From assembly GCF_033807575.1 (NCBI RefSeq), contig NC_084725.1, forward strand, positions 3,507,001 to 3,571,000: 64,000 bases of DNA, written 5' to 3'. The stretch is from Cydia pomonella. Taxonomy: Eukaryota; Arthropoda; Insecta; Lepidoptera; Tortricidae. The notes beneath the pieces were generated by a model. That model was not told where the DNA came from and ran no database searches. It saw nothing but the letters and a program-made list of their open reading frames with translations. A program made the position numbers and the translations under genes. This document shows positions 10,745 to 20,874 of this stretch, piece by piece; positions within the stretch are counted from its first letter, which is position 1; every line of letters begins with the position of its first letter.

Positions 10745-10832
10745 GGTTCACGTATACGCGCCGCGTACGATAGGCGTGGCGTTCAAAAGGTTGAACGCCA
10801 CGCCTATCGTACGCGGCGCGTAATCGTGAACC
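10745..10832. repeat. GC-rich near-perfect palindrome, 88 bp
   Basis: The arms GGTTCACG...CGCGCCGCGTACGATAGGCG and GCGTTCAA pair with TTGAACGC and CGCCTATCGTACGCGGCGCG around the centre AAGG. The arms are about 42 bp with a few mismatches near the outer ends. It begins 11 bp after the LINE's right flank. Far more GC-rich than the surrounding DNA. Confidence 0.9.
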
Positions 10833-11339
10833 TTGTCGGTACGAATGAAGGTTGATATTGGGCTGTAGCCGCGCGGGTCATATGACGTCTTTGGCGGTCA
10901 AAAGGTTAACCAACACTACGTAAGAATTGACATATATCTAAGGACAGGCCGGGCATTAAAAATGGGGCTAGTACAGTGGTGTCACGCACGCGAATTCGAG
11001 CCTATCGTGCAGTCTAACAACACAACTATATAGTTAGACTGCACGATTGGCTCGAATTCATGAGTAACACCACTAAACTAGGACCATTCTTAGTGCCCGT
11101 CATAGGGGTACAATAAGTACCTATAGAGATGAATGAGAGGCACCAGATGACTAAACGAGATGCTCTTATGGAACTTTCAGTAGGAGTAGCAGAGAAAGCT
11201 CTATGATTGTTTGTCCTTGTCACAGTTCCATTTTTTTTTCCACCGTAAATTTTAGTATGATTTATGGTATGGTGGGCAACAAATAACCCGACCAAATTAC
11301 GTAGGTTGTTTTTGGTATGTTGTCAGGAATGTTAAAACG

Positions 11340-11476
11340 TGTTTTTAATTTTGCGCATTGCGCATGTTCTGTAGCGATAAGGCCGCCTGTTGTTTACATC
11401 TTCATGTATTATATGCGTTTCCATGTATATTTATTCTGAGGTTGTGCAATAAAGAGGATATGTATTGTATTGTATT
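11340..11476 (+). mobile_element. retroelement 3' end with TATTG tail
   Basis: GCGATAAGGCCGCCTGTTGTTTACATC is followed by GTGCAATAAAGAGGATATGTATTGTATTGTATT, a polyadenylation-like signal and a tandem TATTG tail. The GCGATAAGACCACCTGTTG block recurs at 12673, 12970 and, diverged, 15980. Confidence 0.6.
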
Positions 11477-11555
11477 CTTCTGTCCCTCACGGGCGCACGC
11501 GTATAGTACATCTATGTGATTTTACCATCTATGGTGCCCGTAAGGATGGGCCTTA

Positions 11556-11885
11556 TGTAAAATAGTAGGATTAATTACAGGACATAACACACTAAACAAA
11601 CACCTACGCAATATGGGTAAAACAGACAGCCCCATGTGCAGAGCGTGCATGGAAGAAGAGGAAACAACAAAATATCTAGCCTGCAAACAAGTAGAACTGG
11701 TAGAACTATACAGGAACAAATACCTAGGGACTCCGTGCACACTAATACAAGCAGTTAGCAACCTGAAAACTTTGCTAGGCTTCGTGCAGGAGCTGGGGTG
11801 CTTAGAGTAGTGCTACCTCGTTTCAAGCAAAATAGGCACAATTGTTATCGATTTGCGAAAAATGCCCAGAAGCACTAACTAACTA
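11556..11885 (+). mobile_element. RNase H-bearing LINE, 3' terminal fragment
   Basis: The frame to the TAG at 11808 encodes GLITGHNTLNKHLRNMGKTD, a C-x2-C knuckle (MCRACMEEEETTK) and LLGFVQELG, and closely matches the C-terminus of the longer minus-strand copy at 23954. The knuckle is damaged: HILLDC is replaced by YLAC, with an insertion after KQVE. The 3' UTR ends with tandem CTAA (about 11875-11884). Confidence 0.8.
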
Positions 11886-12522
11886 AGGCCCGTCCTTAAA
11901 TATATATATGTCAATGTACATAAGATTGTCTTCAAATATTTACCTAATATCAGTAATTATACAGTTGGCCCAGTAAACTATTCAAGAAGTCTCAAGTAAC
12001 CCTCATAATGGCAAGTCAGACACTCCAACAAAAACCCCTGTCCCAATGTAGACTTTATTAAGTTACGCCATGATTTACAGTCTGAATAAATCACATTGGT
12101 TCTAGAATTTAAACTGAAATTTAGGACCTATGTATTTATAAATCTAGACTATTTAGGGTTTATTTTTGGGACTCCCTTATTGATAAAATTTATCGTACTG
12201 ACGGTTTGAATTTGGAGAATCTCAGTCGATACCGGGTATTTGGTAGCGATAATTGATATTTAAATTAATTTAATAAAAAAATTATACTCGTATTAATCTT
12301 TATAAAATTAAATAGTGCTCGCTAGTCTTAAAAGTATTGTTATATAAGTGTATCTCATGTAAGTGAATTTTGTAAATTCTTTATGAGATAATAAATGTCT
12401 TAAACCATAATAAAAAATTACATTCGAAGATGTAGTTCCCGTGTATTCCAGATTTGTTCTCGTCACAGTGATTTCCGAATTCTAACTGACTCAGTATTAT
12501 AATTGCTTTCCACCGAAAGCGC

Positions 12523-12672
12523 ATGAAATATGCTGTACTCTTTATTGGCGCATCTCAGTAAAATTATACAAAAGAGAAAAAAAAAACAATTGATTAAATG
12601 AAATATGCTGTACTCTTTATTGGCGCATCTCAGTAAAATTATACAAAAGAGAAAAAAAAAAACAATTGATTA
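12523..12672 (-). repeat. 75-bp unit tandemly duplicated
   Basis: ATGAAATATGCTGTACTC...CAATTGATTAA occurs at 12523-12597 and again at 12598-12672, identical apart from one A in the homopolymer. It is part of the repeat family seen diverged at 15895-16040. Confidence 0.9.
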
Positions 12673-12997
12673 AGCGATAAGACCACCTGTTGTCTGTAAG
12701 AGCCACTTGCACCAATCACTAACCCGGAGTTAACCGGTTAAACCTGGAGTTACCATGGTTACCAGTACAATTTGACACTGTTAACCGGTTAACACCGGGT
12801 TAGTCGGATGGTGCAAGTAGGCCTTAATAAGACAGAGACTTAATAAGGCCTACTTGCACCATCCGACTAACCCGGTGTTAACCGGTTAACAGTGTAAAAT
12901 TGTACTGGTAACCATGGTAACTCCAGGTTTAACCGGTTAACTCCGGGTTAGTGATTGGTGCAAGTGGCTCTTACAGACAACAGGTGGTCTTATCGCT
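12673..12997. repeat. inverted duplication of MITE plus flank
   Basis: The left arm starts AGCGATAAGACCACCTGTTG and the right arm ends CAACAGGTGGTCTTATCGCT. Each arm is about 150 bp and contains 27 bp of flanking repeat plus a full copy of the GGTTAAC-rich MITE. The short centre holds GACAGAGACTT. The arms are almost identical. Confidence 0.92.
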
Positions 12998-13202
12998 AAA
13001 GAGCAATTCTTCACGACAACTTTTGGGTAGCGAAAACAGAAAAATTAATCGAAAAAGTAAGTAATGAATACTCGTAATAACATAGTTTCGATGAATACGA
13101 ATAGTTCTTAACGTTAGTAAATTTATTACGTCAGTTGTCAGTATGCCAATGTATGTCAGTGTCTTGCCTCAGTGGCCAATTAGTAATCTTCAGAGTTTAT
13201 AC

Positions 13203-13422
13203 AAAAAACCGGACAAGTGCGAGTCGGACTCGCCCACCGAGGGTACTGAACTTTTTAGTATTTGTTGTTATAGCGGCAACAGAAATACATCATCTGTGAA
13301 AATTTCAACTGTCTAGCTATCACGGTTCATGAGATACAGCCTGGTGACAGACAGACGGACGGACAGCGGAATCTTAGTAATAGGGTCCCGTTTTACCGTT
13401 TGGGTACGGAACCCTAAAAAAG
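13203..13422 (+). repeat. dispersed repeat starting CGGACAAGTGCGAGTCGG
   Basis: This begins AAAACCGGACAAGTGCGAGTCGGACTCGC and ends GGTACGGAACCCTAAAAAA. It shares TATAGCGGCAACAGAAATAC with the copy at 50392-50714, which has an extra 5S-like insert. Confidence 0.75.
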
Positions 13423-13429
13423 AATTTAG

Positions 13430-13870
13430 CGCAATAGCGCCACCCCTTATTTTTAGCTGCTAATCTTTATGAATGTATCAATAATTTCTTTATGTAGAGT
13501 GGAGGTAAGGAGAATAATCTCTTAGTCTGTAGTCTGTTCGAAAAGAGAAGAGTTGTGGAATGTATTGGGCCCCACACATTCCACAACTCTTCTCTTTCCG
13601 AATAGATTCTATGGGAGAACTGTTGCTAAAGTATTCAGCTGGCAGCTGTAAATAATAGTTCGAAATCTCCCCGGTGGCTCTAGGGTAGCACAAGGACATG
13701 ACATGATCTTAGACGTTATTGACATAGTGAAGTGCGCTGTCAGTAATTTTTTTATTATTGTCAAAAATCAGTTCGTGATGTATTGTGGCGCCACCTATTT
13801 ACAGTTTTTTGATGGTCACTTTTCATAGGTACACATAGATTGTTCTCCTTACCGCTACGCTCCATACATT
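13430..13870. repeat. foldback element, diverged
   Basis: An inner palindrome at 13539-13600 (AAGAGAAGAGTTGTGGAATG and complement) sits inside outer arms GGAGGTAAGGAGAATAATCT (13500) and AGATTGTTCTCCTTACC (13838). The block GTGGCGCCACCTATTTA links it to the better preserved foldback at 15082. Confidence 0.65.
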
Positions 13871-13891
13871 TCTTGTTATATGGGTTTGGGT

Positions 13892-14235
13892 TTAAAGATT
13901 TTTTATTACTCATAAAGAACAAAAGTTCACTTACAATGAGCTTAAACTATAAACAATTTCATACGTGGTTTACAATCACATCCAGCTAGTCGATGATACT
14001 TAATATACATTATCACTGATATATTTCTTCAACTTGGTTTTAAGCATTTTTAATGACTTACAATTTTTCACTTCACTAGGTAAGTTATTGTACATCTGTG
14101 CTCCCTCGGACATGATGTTTCTTTTGCCGTATACTGTTCTGTGCTTAAGTAATTTAATTTTGTCTGTATTTCTCAGGCAATGTCTAAAATTTCGTTTTGT
14201 TAATGTAATGTTGTTCTGTTATTCGATTTAGATCA
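13892..14235 (-). mobile_element. LINE C-terminus (minus strand)
   Basis: The reverse strand encodes FRHCLRNTDKIKLLKHRTVY, GAQMYNNLPSEVKNCKSL and LKTKLKKYISDNVY with a stop at 14000-14002. The pattern G...(Y/W)N.LP..(I/V)...S...(F/L)K..LK..L is the usual end of Jockey/CR1-like ORF2 proteins. The region from 13892 is the 3' UTR. Everything upstream of this block is gone. Confidence 0.7.
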
Positions 14236-14239
14236 GTTT

Positions 14240-15080
14240 GTCATATGTATCAAATGTATTCTGCCTGTTTACAATCCAACGCATATATTATATGTTTTAG
14301 GTAGGCTTCACGTGCGGTGATTAATTCCATTAGGTACACTTGAGTTCATTTTGTCTCTTTACAATAATATTGTGCTTCTAATTTTATTAACTGTAATGAC
14401 AATATCATACGTACGCAATATTGGAAATTTGATTTGATTGTAAACCAAAACCATTGCTGTGACATAGGGCTTAATTTAATTAAACACATTTGTAATACAA
14501 ATTGACATGTGAAGGGTGATCATTTAATATAGATTACTTGGCATTAAAATAAGTAGGTTTATGATAAAACCTTATAGTACAAAAGGCGGACTTAGTGCCA
14601 TGAGTCATTCTCTACTAGTCAACCTTTAGGCAAAGCAGAGATTGTGATGATTATGATTCGATTTTACAATTTATATTACTATAGAATTCATGCAATTAAA
14701 TACACCTACAGTAGTTAATTTTATTTATAATAAATTAGTTTAAAAATATATATGTACATCAAATCATACAAATACTCTTTCAGAAAACATAAAATAACAA
14801 AAAAATGAAATTAATACAAAAAATGAGAATATATTTTGATATGAAATACCCACGTAACATATTTAATGTGATTTCTTCCTGAGCTGTATTAAAGTATGAT
14901 ATGGGCTTTATGATATTTATGTGGAGGAAATTTAAAAACAAATTGCTAAGTAAGAATACTGTTATAATTAAATGAGGCCTCATTGAACAGATTCTAGAAC
15001 CTCTTTTACCTAACTCTTATCTGGCCACTTCACGTTGATAAATCGAATGACACATTGATAATTACATTTAAGACAAATTG
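14240..15080. other. gene-free AT-rich stretch
   Basis: Nothing supportable. The 67-residue minus frame at 14780-14983 is hydrophobic by AT bias and lacks any family motif. Confidence 0.5.
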
Positions 15081-15081
15081 C

Positions 15082-15464
15082 AAATCTCTCCAGAGTAGCG
15101 CTAGAGTAGCTAAGAACCTAGGCGTTATTGACGGAGTGAAGTGTGCTGTCTATGATTTGATTTTTTTTTCAAGTATTCTAGGTATTGTAGCGCCACCTAT
15201 TTAAGGTTTTTTAATGACACTTTTTGGTACATGGAGATTCCATTCCTTACCTCCACCTTCCATACTTGAGGCAAACAATTTACGGAAGGTGGAGGTAAGG
15301 AAATAAATCTCCATGTACCAAAAAGTGTCATCAAAAAACCTTAAATAGGTGGCGCTATAATACCTAGAATACTTGAACAAAAAAATCAAATCATAGACAG
15401 CGCACTTCACTCCGTCAATAGCGCCTAGGTTCTTAGCTACTCTAGCGCTACTCTGGAGAGATTT
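15082..15464. repeat. 383-bp foldback element with ~180-bp arms
   Basis: The left arm begins AAATCTCTCCAGAGTAGCGC and the right arm ends with its complement. Other paired blocks are TAGGTGGCGCTA, CTTTTTGGTACATGGAG and CTTACCTCCACCTTCC. The loop is about 20 bp (CATACTTGAGGCAAACAATT). A perfect hairpin could form along nearly its whole length. Confidence 0.92.
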
Positions 15465-15894
15465 GGAACTATTATTTATAGCTAACAGCTGGACACTTTT
15501 GCAACAGTTCTACCATAAGAGATGGCACTCCTTTTAATTCCACACTCCATAAAACAATTGTTGAAAGTGTTAAACATCTTGTCAGTTAAATGTACATGAT
15601 GATTTCTTTTTACATAAAATTATAATTTATTTATTTGTTCGGTAAGTTAAGTGAAAACAAAAAAAATATACATACGAAAAGTTTTCTTAGTTTCCATTTA
15701 AAGTTAATTGTTTTAATGTAAAGTACCATAAAGTAGGTACTTTATGGTTCATAAAGCAGGTGCTTGCGGGGCGATGGGTGGATAATTATGTGTAAGGAAT
15801 GCTTGAGGTTTAGTAAGATGATGGATTAAAGGGAATCTAGTGTTATTAGAGCGTTTTAATTTAATAATATTTGTACATACGCATAGATAAATAG

Positions 15895-16040
15895 ATCTAG
15901 AATACTCATTATTGGCACACTTCAGTAAAAATATACAAGAAAAATAAACAATTGATTAAATGTAAAGGCAGCCAACAGGCGGTCTTATTGCTAAAAAGCG
16001 ATCTCTTCCAGACAACCTTTGGGTAGCGTGGGTACATACA
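15895..16040 (-). repeat. diverged copy of the 12523 repeat family
   Basis: ATTATTGGCACACTTCAGTA, AACAATTGATTAAATG, GGCGGTCTTATTGCTAAAAAG and AACCTTTGGGTAGCG align in order with the parts of the 12523-13040 region. It shows the unrearranged order of that repeat. Confidence 0.6.
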
Positions 16041-17020
16041 GTGTGGAATTGTCATTTCACTGTGTATTTGTTTTAAACTGTAATTCTGTGTAAATATTAA
16101 ATAAATAATGATATTGATAATGATCAATCCATTCATCCATCTCCATCTTGTACCTCATCTGCTTTATGTAAATATAACCTAGTAAAGTAATCTAGCTCTA
16201 GATACCAACTAATTAACTTTCCTTTAAGAAATTCAAGACTAATTAGGTTTCAAAATCAAAGACTACTTCAAAGTGAAGTGATGTTATACAAGTGATTATA
16301 ATTTCGAATTAAGATCTTTAGCTGAGGCAAGTTATTTAGTGAGATGATTGAGTTTAGGTAATCAAGAAATTTTGATGAATAATAGTAGGAAAGTTATAGA
16401 GCCTATCTGGTTATGTAATTTTTCAATTTACATGCTCTGAAAGGGGGCCATTGTTGTTCTAAAAGGTGTGCAGAAAGTGATACATTACTGACAACATTAA
16501 ACATTTTATTTTCTAAGTACGATTTTGTTCATGTTTTTAATTTCCATCCTGATATTTAACTCCTCATTCCATATATAACGATACTTTTACCTAAATGATT
16601 AATTGAAAGTTTTTAGAAATGTTCGTTTATAAAAAATTACAAAAAAAACTCATATACTAGTAGTACGTACTTACTCATTACATTATTAGGTAATTCGGTT
16701 GATTCAATTAACTGTTATTATCATTTCTTTTTATACGACATTTTAATTAATCGTGGTTCCTGTTCGTTATTGTATAGTTTTTTTTTCATAATATCTGTGT
16801 CGTACTATATTCATTCATCATGATAACTTATAACATAGTTAAGTTTATATTATGTAAAATTGTATATTTAAAATATTTGTTTAAGAATGAATTAATGTGC
16901 TATATGTATAATACTTAGATAGTTATTAATATTTGCACGCCTTCTTAAGGCAAAATAGTTGAACCACATTGTACCTCTTAGTATATAAGTATTTTTTAAG
17001 ACAAACATATGTATTTTACT
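16041..17020. other. gene-free AT-rich stretch
   Basis: No exon, RNA gene or bounded repeat seen. Confidence 0.5.
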
Positions 17021-17145
17021 ATTTTCGTATTCGAAATGGAAACACCCGTACCCGTTAATTTTCACCCGTGAAAGGCATCATTTCAGCCTCGGACTTTAGG
17101 TGCTCCAACGAGCCTTTCATCCCTTGGCTAACAATCTACTATTAA
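17020..17145 (+). repeat. dispersed repeat (CGTATTCGAAAT ... CCCTTGGCTAACAATCTA)
   Basis: The same block occurs inverted at 33540-33685, and shorter versions at 4195-4255, 54135-54225 and 62690-62800. Shared words are AACTCGGGTGAAAGG and CATCCCTTGGTTAACAAT. Class unknown. Confidence 0.55.
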
Positions 17146-17590
17146 CTGACCTACAGACCGCTAAGATATTCTAGAATTTTTTGACGGCGCCACTGAGCTT
17201 TAACAGGCAACAAAAGATGCAAACATCCATATTTCATCTTCTTCTGGCACATAAGTGCGTCCTTTACGTTTGTTGTTTGACGTTTGACGTTTGCCGATCA
17301 CATATATTATGGATAACTACAAGGAAGGGCTCATAATTATTCAGTCTTGTAATTTAATAGTAAACGCCAGTTATTCAGTTTCAAAATCATCAAATCCTTT
17401 TGAATAATCAACATACACCCTCCATTATTAAGTTTCTGATTTGATTTGAAATCATTACGTAAACTACTTGATTGCGTTCTAATGATGTCAGACAAACAGA
17501 GAGTTTCCTAACGAGTGACGAATGCTGACTCGTTTAAACCGTCGTGGGAGATGGTGAGGGATTTTCACTATAACTATTAAATTGGTGTTA

Positions 17591-17594
17591 GTGT
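17591..17594 (+). repeat. target-site duplication GTGT (left)
   Basis: GTGT directly precedes the TGTAACAG start of the left LTR and is repeated at 31517-31520 after the right LTR. Confidence 0.7.
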
Positions 17595-18030
17595 TGTAAC
17601 AGACTGACATCTACATTTATTTATTTACTCTCTTAGAAATTATTGAATTTGTTTGGAGTGAATTTCGCGCATAATATTCGCACTTGTCACCTGACATCTG
17701 GCGGTGAATAACTGAACTAGTAGGTAGTTTACTCATGATAATATTGCATAGTACAATATTTGTTTATAATATATTTTTCAATATGAATTAAGTAATGTTT
17801 ATTGAATAATCGATTAAACACAATAAACTACTTCGTAAGCTTTTAATTTATTTATGTTATCTTTAGAGATGCCATCTGTTGTAAGGCAGATCAATCTAAA
17901 TACGCGGGAATAAAAGTGACCAATCATAGACGAGGATAGTAAATATTATCCAATCAAAACTCTGCATTCTGGTTGGGCTTAGGAGTAGGATTAACATGGC
18001 GGTTGAGGGGTTCTCATGGGGGAACGAGGT

Positions 18031-18039
18031 TATTTAAGG
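18031..18039 (+). promoter_or_regulatory. TATA-like box in left LTR
   Basis: TATTTAAGG lies about 40 bp upstream of a TTCAGC initiator-like word at 18070 and at the upstream edge of the first GC-rich island. Spacing is somewhat long for a strict TATA/Inr pair. The same sequence is in the right LTR at 26800-26808. Confidence 0.45.
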
Positions 18040-18101
18040 AACTGCAAAGTGGATTCGTGGTCTTTTGCCTTCAGCAGAGCGTCGAGTCAAGAAGGAATCC
18101 T

Positions 18102-18149
18102 GTGAGTGTTAGGTTGTAAGGAAAACCATGTGTCTAAACTTGTTTGCAG
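18102..18149 (+). other. mini-intron-like GTGAGT...CAG cassette 1
   Basis: A 48-bp segment starts with GTGAGT and ends TTTGCAG, between GC-richer flanks. A diverged 47-bp version is at 18331-18377 (GTGAGTGG ... TTCGCAG), 229 bp downstream. Both share AAAACC(A/G)TGT and AACTTGTT. Whether they are spliced is unknown. The length is near or below the usual minimum for insects. Also present in the right LTR at 26871-26918 and 27100-27146. Confidence 0.4.
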
Positions 18150-18530
18150 ATACGTCTATTAGCGGCCATCTTCAGGAGATATGAAAAAGAATAGCGACTG
18201 CAATGGGCGACACGCGGGTCGTATTGACCTTAACCTCGGGTGTGAGGAACTGCGTGAGCCTACAACGGGCAGCTGCCGAAAGGGCTACATTTCACGAGCA
18301 TCGGGTCTTAAAGGTTCTTAAATTGTCACTGTGAGTGGCAAATCATAAGAAAACCGTGTATTAGAACTTGTTCGCAGATACGAGTATAAGCTGCCACCTT
18401 CGTTGGAAGCTTAGCGTGTGGATACGGCCAACATGGGCGGGACGTTGTAGGAGCTTCATCCGGACCATGGGCGTGTTGAAAACCACAAAACCATCGTGGG
18501 TCAGCTGCCAAACAACTACGTGTTACGGTG
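18150..18530 (+). other. GC-rich exon-like island in left LTR
   Basis: Two GC-richer blocks (18150-18330 and 18378-18530) are separated by cassette 2. All three plus frames of the first block close within about 45 bases, so it is not protein-coding. The composition contrasts sharply with the AT-rich rest of the LTR. Confidence 0.4.
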
Positions 18531-19367
18531 CGGTAATTTCATATACCTACTTAATTATTTGCATATCATTTTATATCTTGAGGAAACCTAAAATACATAT
18601 TTCGTTCATTCATAGGCTCCAATGTTTGCTTAATATCAGTAGGATTGTAGGCTTGGTTGATACCAACGAGTTGCCCATAAATAAAATCATTATTTCTATA
18701 TATGAATAGCGGGTAGGTTGAATAGATCGCGTTGGGTACCCTTCATTGTGGAACGAGATGACGATTCTTGTGCTCTGTGAATGCAAGTCGGATTCTTGTA
18801 CGAGAGTGTTATTTTAACTACGACGGCAAAATGGATTGAGATATTTAATTTCATTAGTTCAGTGAATTTCTAAATCATGTATATGCTTTTTAAATATAAT
18901 CAATTTTGAAGATAGGTAAATCAGTGTTCGTGTGTAATATGATTATAGGGTAGGTAGATGCATTCAATTACGATAAGTACTTGATTTGAGTTGTGAAATC
19001 ATTAGCAAATAAATGAATGTATGTTTAGTAGTAAACGAGCGCGTTTATTATTGTGGATTAACCGTTTACGAAAAGAAGTGCAACGTATGTATTTTCCATG
19101 TTTTAATTCAATGGCAAGGGTGGAATGTGACTAGATTTAGATATAGATGGCATAAGTAGATGTGTTCAATTAGGTTGATAAATAACTTTAGTTGGGTTAC
19201 ACTCGGCGGTCATTTCTTTATCGTTTTATGTAGGTTTAGCCGTCAATATCAGTCGTTATTACCATATATAGTATAACATGTAAAGTCAACGAACGGTGTA
19301 GGTAATTTAATTCATGAAATGTTTTAACATATATTTAAAATTATTTATTTCTGAATTCTCGGTTCAT

Positions 19368-19553
19368 GTACGAGGAATATCGAGTCCTGTCAGCGGATCC
19401 TAAGGGCGCCTGCTTCGTGTCTCGCCATCAATTCCTGGGGTGTTTCTGCCTTCGAGAGCTTCAACGCTTCAAATCAAGATGCGGACCTCGCAGATGTGGG
19501 CGAAGGTGAAGATTCACTCCGGTGCAAGCTAGTAGACACGGTGCGTTGGTTCT
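19368..19553 (+). other. GC-rich exon-like island 3 in left LTR
   Basis: A GC-rich block ends at a donor-like ACACG/GTGCGT. In the right LTR the same block is an open frame of 62 codons (28135-28323). Here an extra T near 19443 breaks the frame. No protein family is recognised. Confidence 0.4.
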
Positions 19554-20097
19554 GAGTTATATGTTATCTCAATCTTGACCTGACATATCTATATATCACA
19601 TACTTTCATGTTTCAGTGTTAGTGAATTACAGCACTTTGATTGAATATGCAGGTTGATAGGTTGAGTGTATTAATTATGATGTAATACATAATTCACCTT
19701 TTACAATACTACAAAAATAATTGGTTGTGTAATTATTTGTGCGCGCGTATATAGGTATACGGCCACGTTTGTTTAATTAGCAACCAAGTTCATAAACTAG
19801 ATTGATATAATTGTTTGGTGAATGAGTTTTACAAAATACTTATTTATTTAGAATGTTATACAAATGGCTAATGACGTAATATTATGTCGCAATACATTAT
19901 AGGTTTTATTCAATGACTTCTTACAGTAGCTTAATTACTGTGGCTACTGTTATAGGTATTCTGTACGCCACTAAGTTTAGATCCTTTGACTTCTACTATT
20001 ATAGTTTGATTATCATAATTGAAATGATTCTTCCTTCGAATGCCTAGTTGCCTTTATTCATATAGATACTTAGCTTCATATATTCCGTAGGGCGTAA

Positions 20098-20470
20098 ATG
20101 TTTAACTCGATTAGAATATTAAGCACTATTTTTGTCTCAATTTCCGGTTCACGGTGGTTGCGGAGCGAGTCTTGTTCCATCAGCGGCTTTCGAGTGTCTC
20201 GGTGTCTCCGAGCATCCTCGTCGGTACCTGATCAACCCCACTGCCACGGGCGCCCAGATGCAAGACCTACCTTCTACATGAAGAGGCTGGCTGCACTACG
20301 CCGCATCTGTATCTCACGCCTGCACATTGTATCCAGTGCACCGTCCATTTGCGTGGAACGAGAATTGATCCTGCCTTGCCTTGTCTTCTCATCATGATGT
20401 GAGAGCATCGAAGCCCCATCAAGCAGATCTTAATACCTAGCGGTGACGTAACCTTTCAATAAATTATACA
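20098..20470 (+). other. GC-rich island followed by AATAAA in left LTR
   Basis: A GC-rich block from about 20145 holds a 99-residue open frame (20098-20397) with no recognised motif, followed by AATAAA at 20458-20463. The same in the right LTR (28867-29166, AATAAA near 29227). It could be the last exon of an LTR-internal transcript. Confidence 0.4.
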
Positions 20471-20874
20471 AAAGGTTTTAATTTCATCTTATTTGTAGGT
20501 AGATAACTGGTGCCTATTTGATACTTATTTTATGATCATGATTCCGTTTTATAGGTACATACCTAAGTATATTACGTATGTTGAAATGTTATTGTGGGTG
20601 TATATATTTTGATCATTTGGTATATAGTTTGATCTGTATTTGCCAATGTATTATACCTGCCCTAATTTATTTGTCATATTGAATCAAATCATATGACTAG
20701 AATGTGGTTATTACATTTTGGATTATGTCCAATTGAGAGGATATTATATATATTTACTAATCAATTGTAGTTGTTGAAACCTGTCACAGTGGTTTTATAA
20801 GTGGCTGTTTTAACAATGCGGTTTTTAGTTATATTTGGGATTGTCGTTTCATTTGATTGATCCCAGTTATGACT

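Larger units (their letters stand above)
10927..11916. repeat. probable long-TIR element holding other insertions
   Basis: TGACATATATCTAAGGACAGGCCGGGC at 10928 is mirrored by GGCCCGTCCTTAAATATATATATGTCA at 11887. Inside are a second inverted pair (about 10946-11018 with 11033-11101, containing GTGCAGTCTAAC and its complement), a SINE-like tail and a LINE fragment. Confidence 0.45.
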
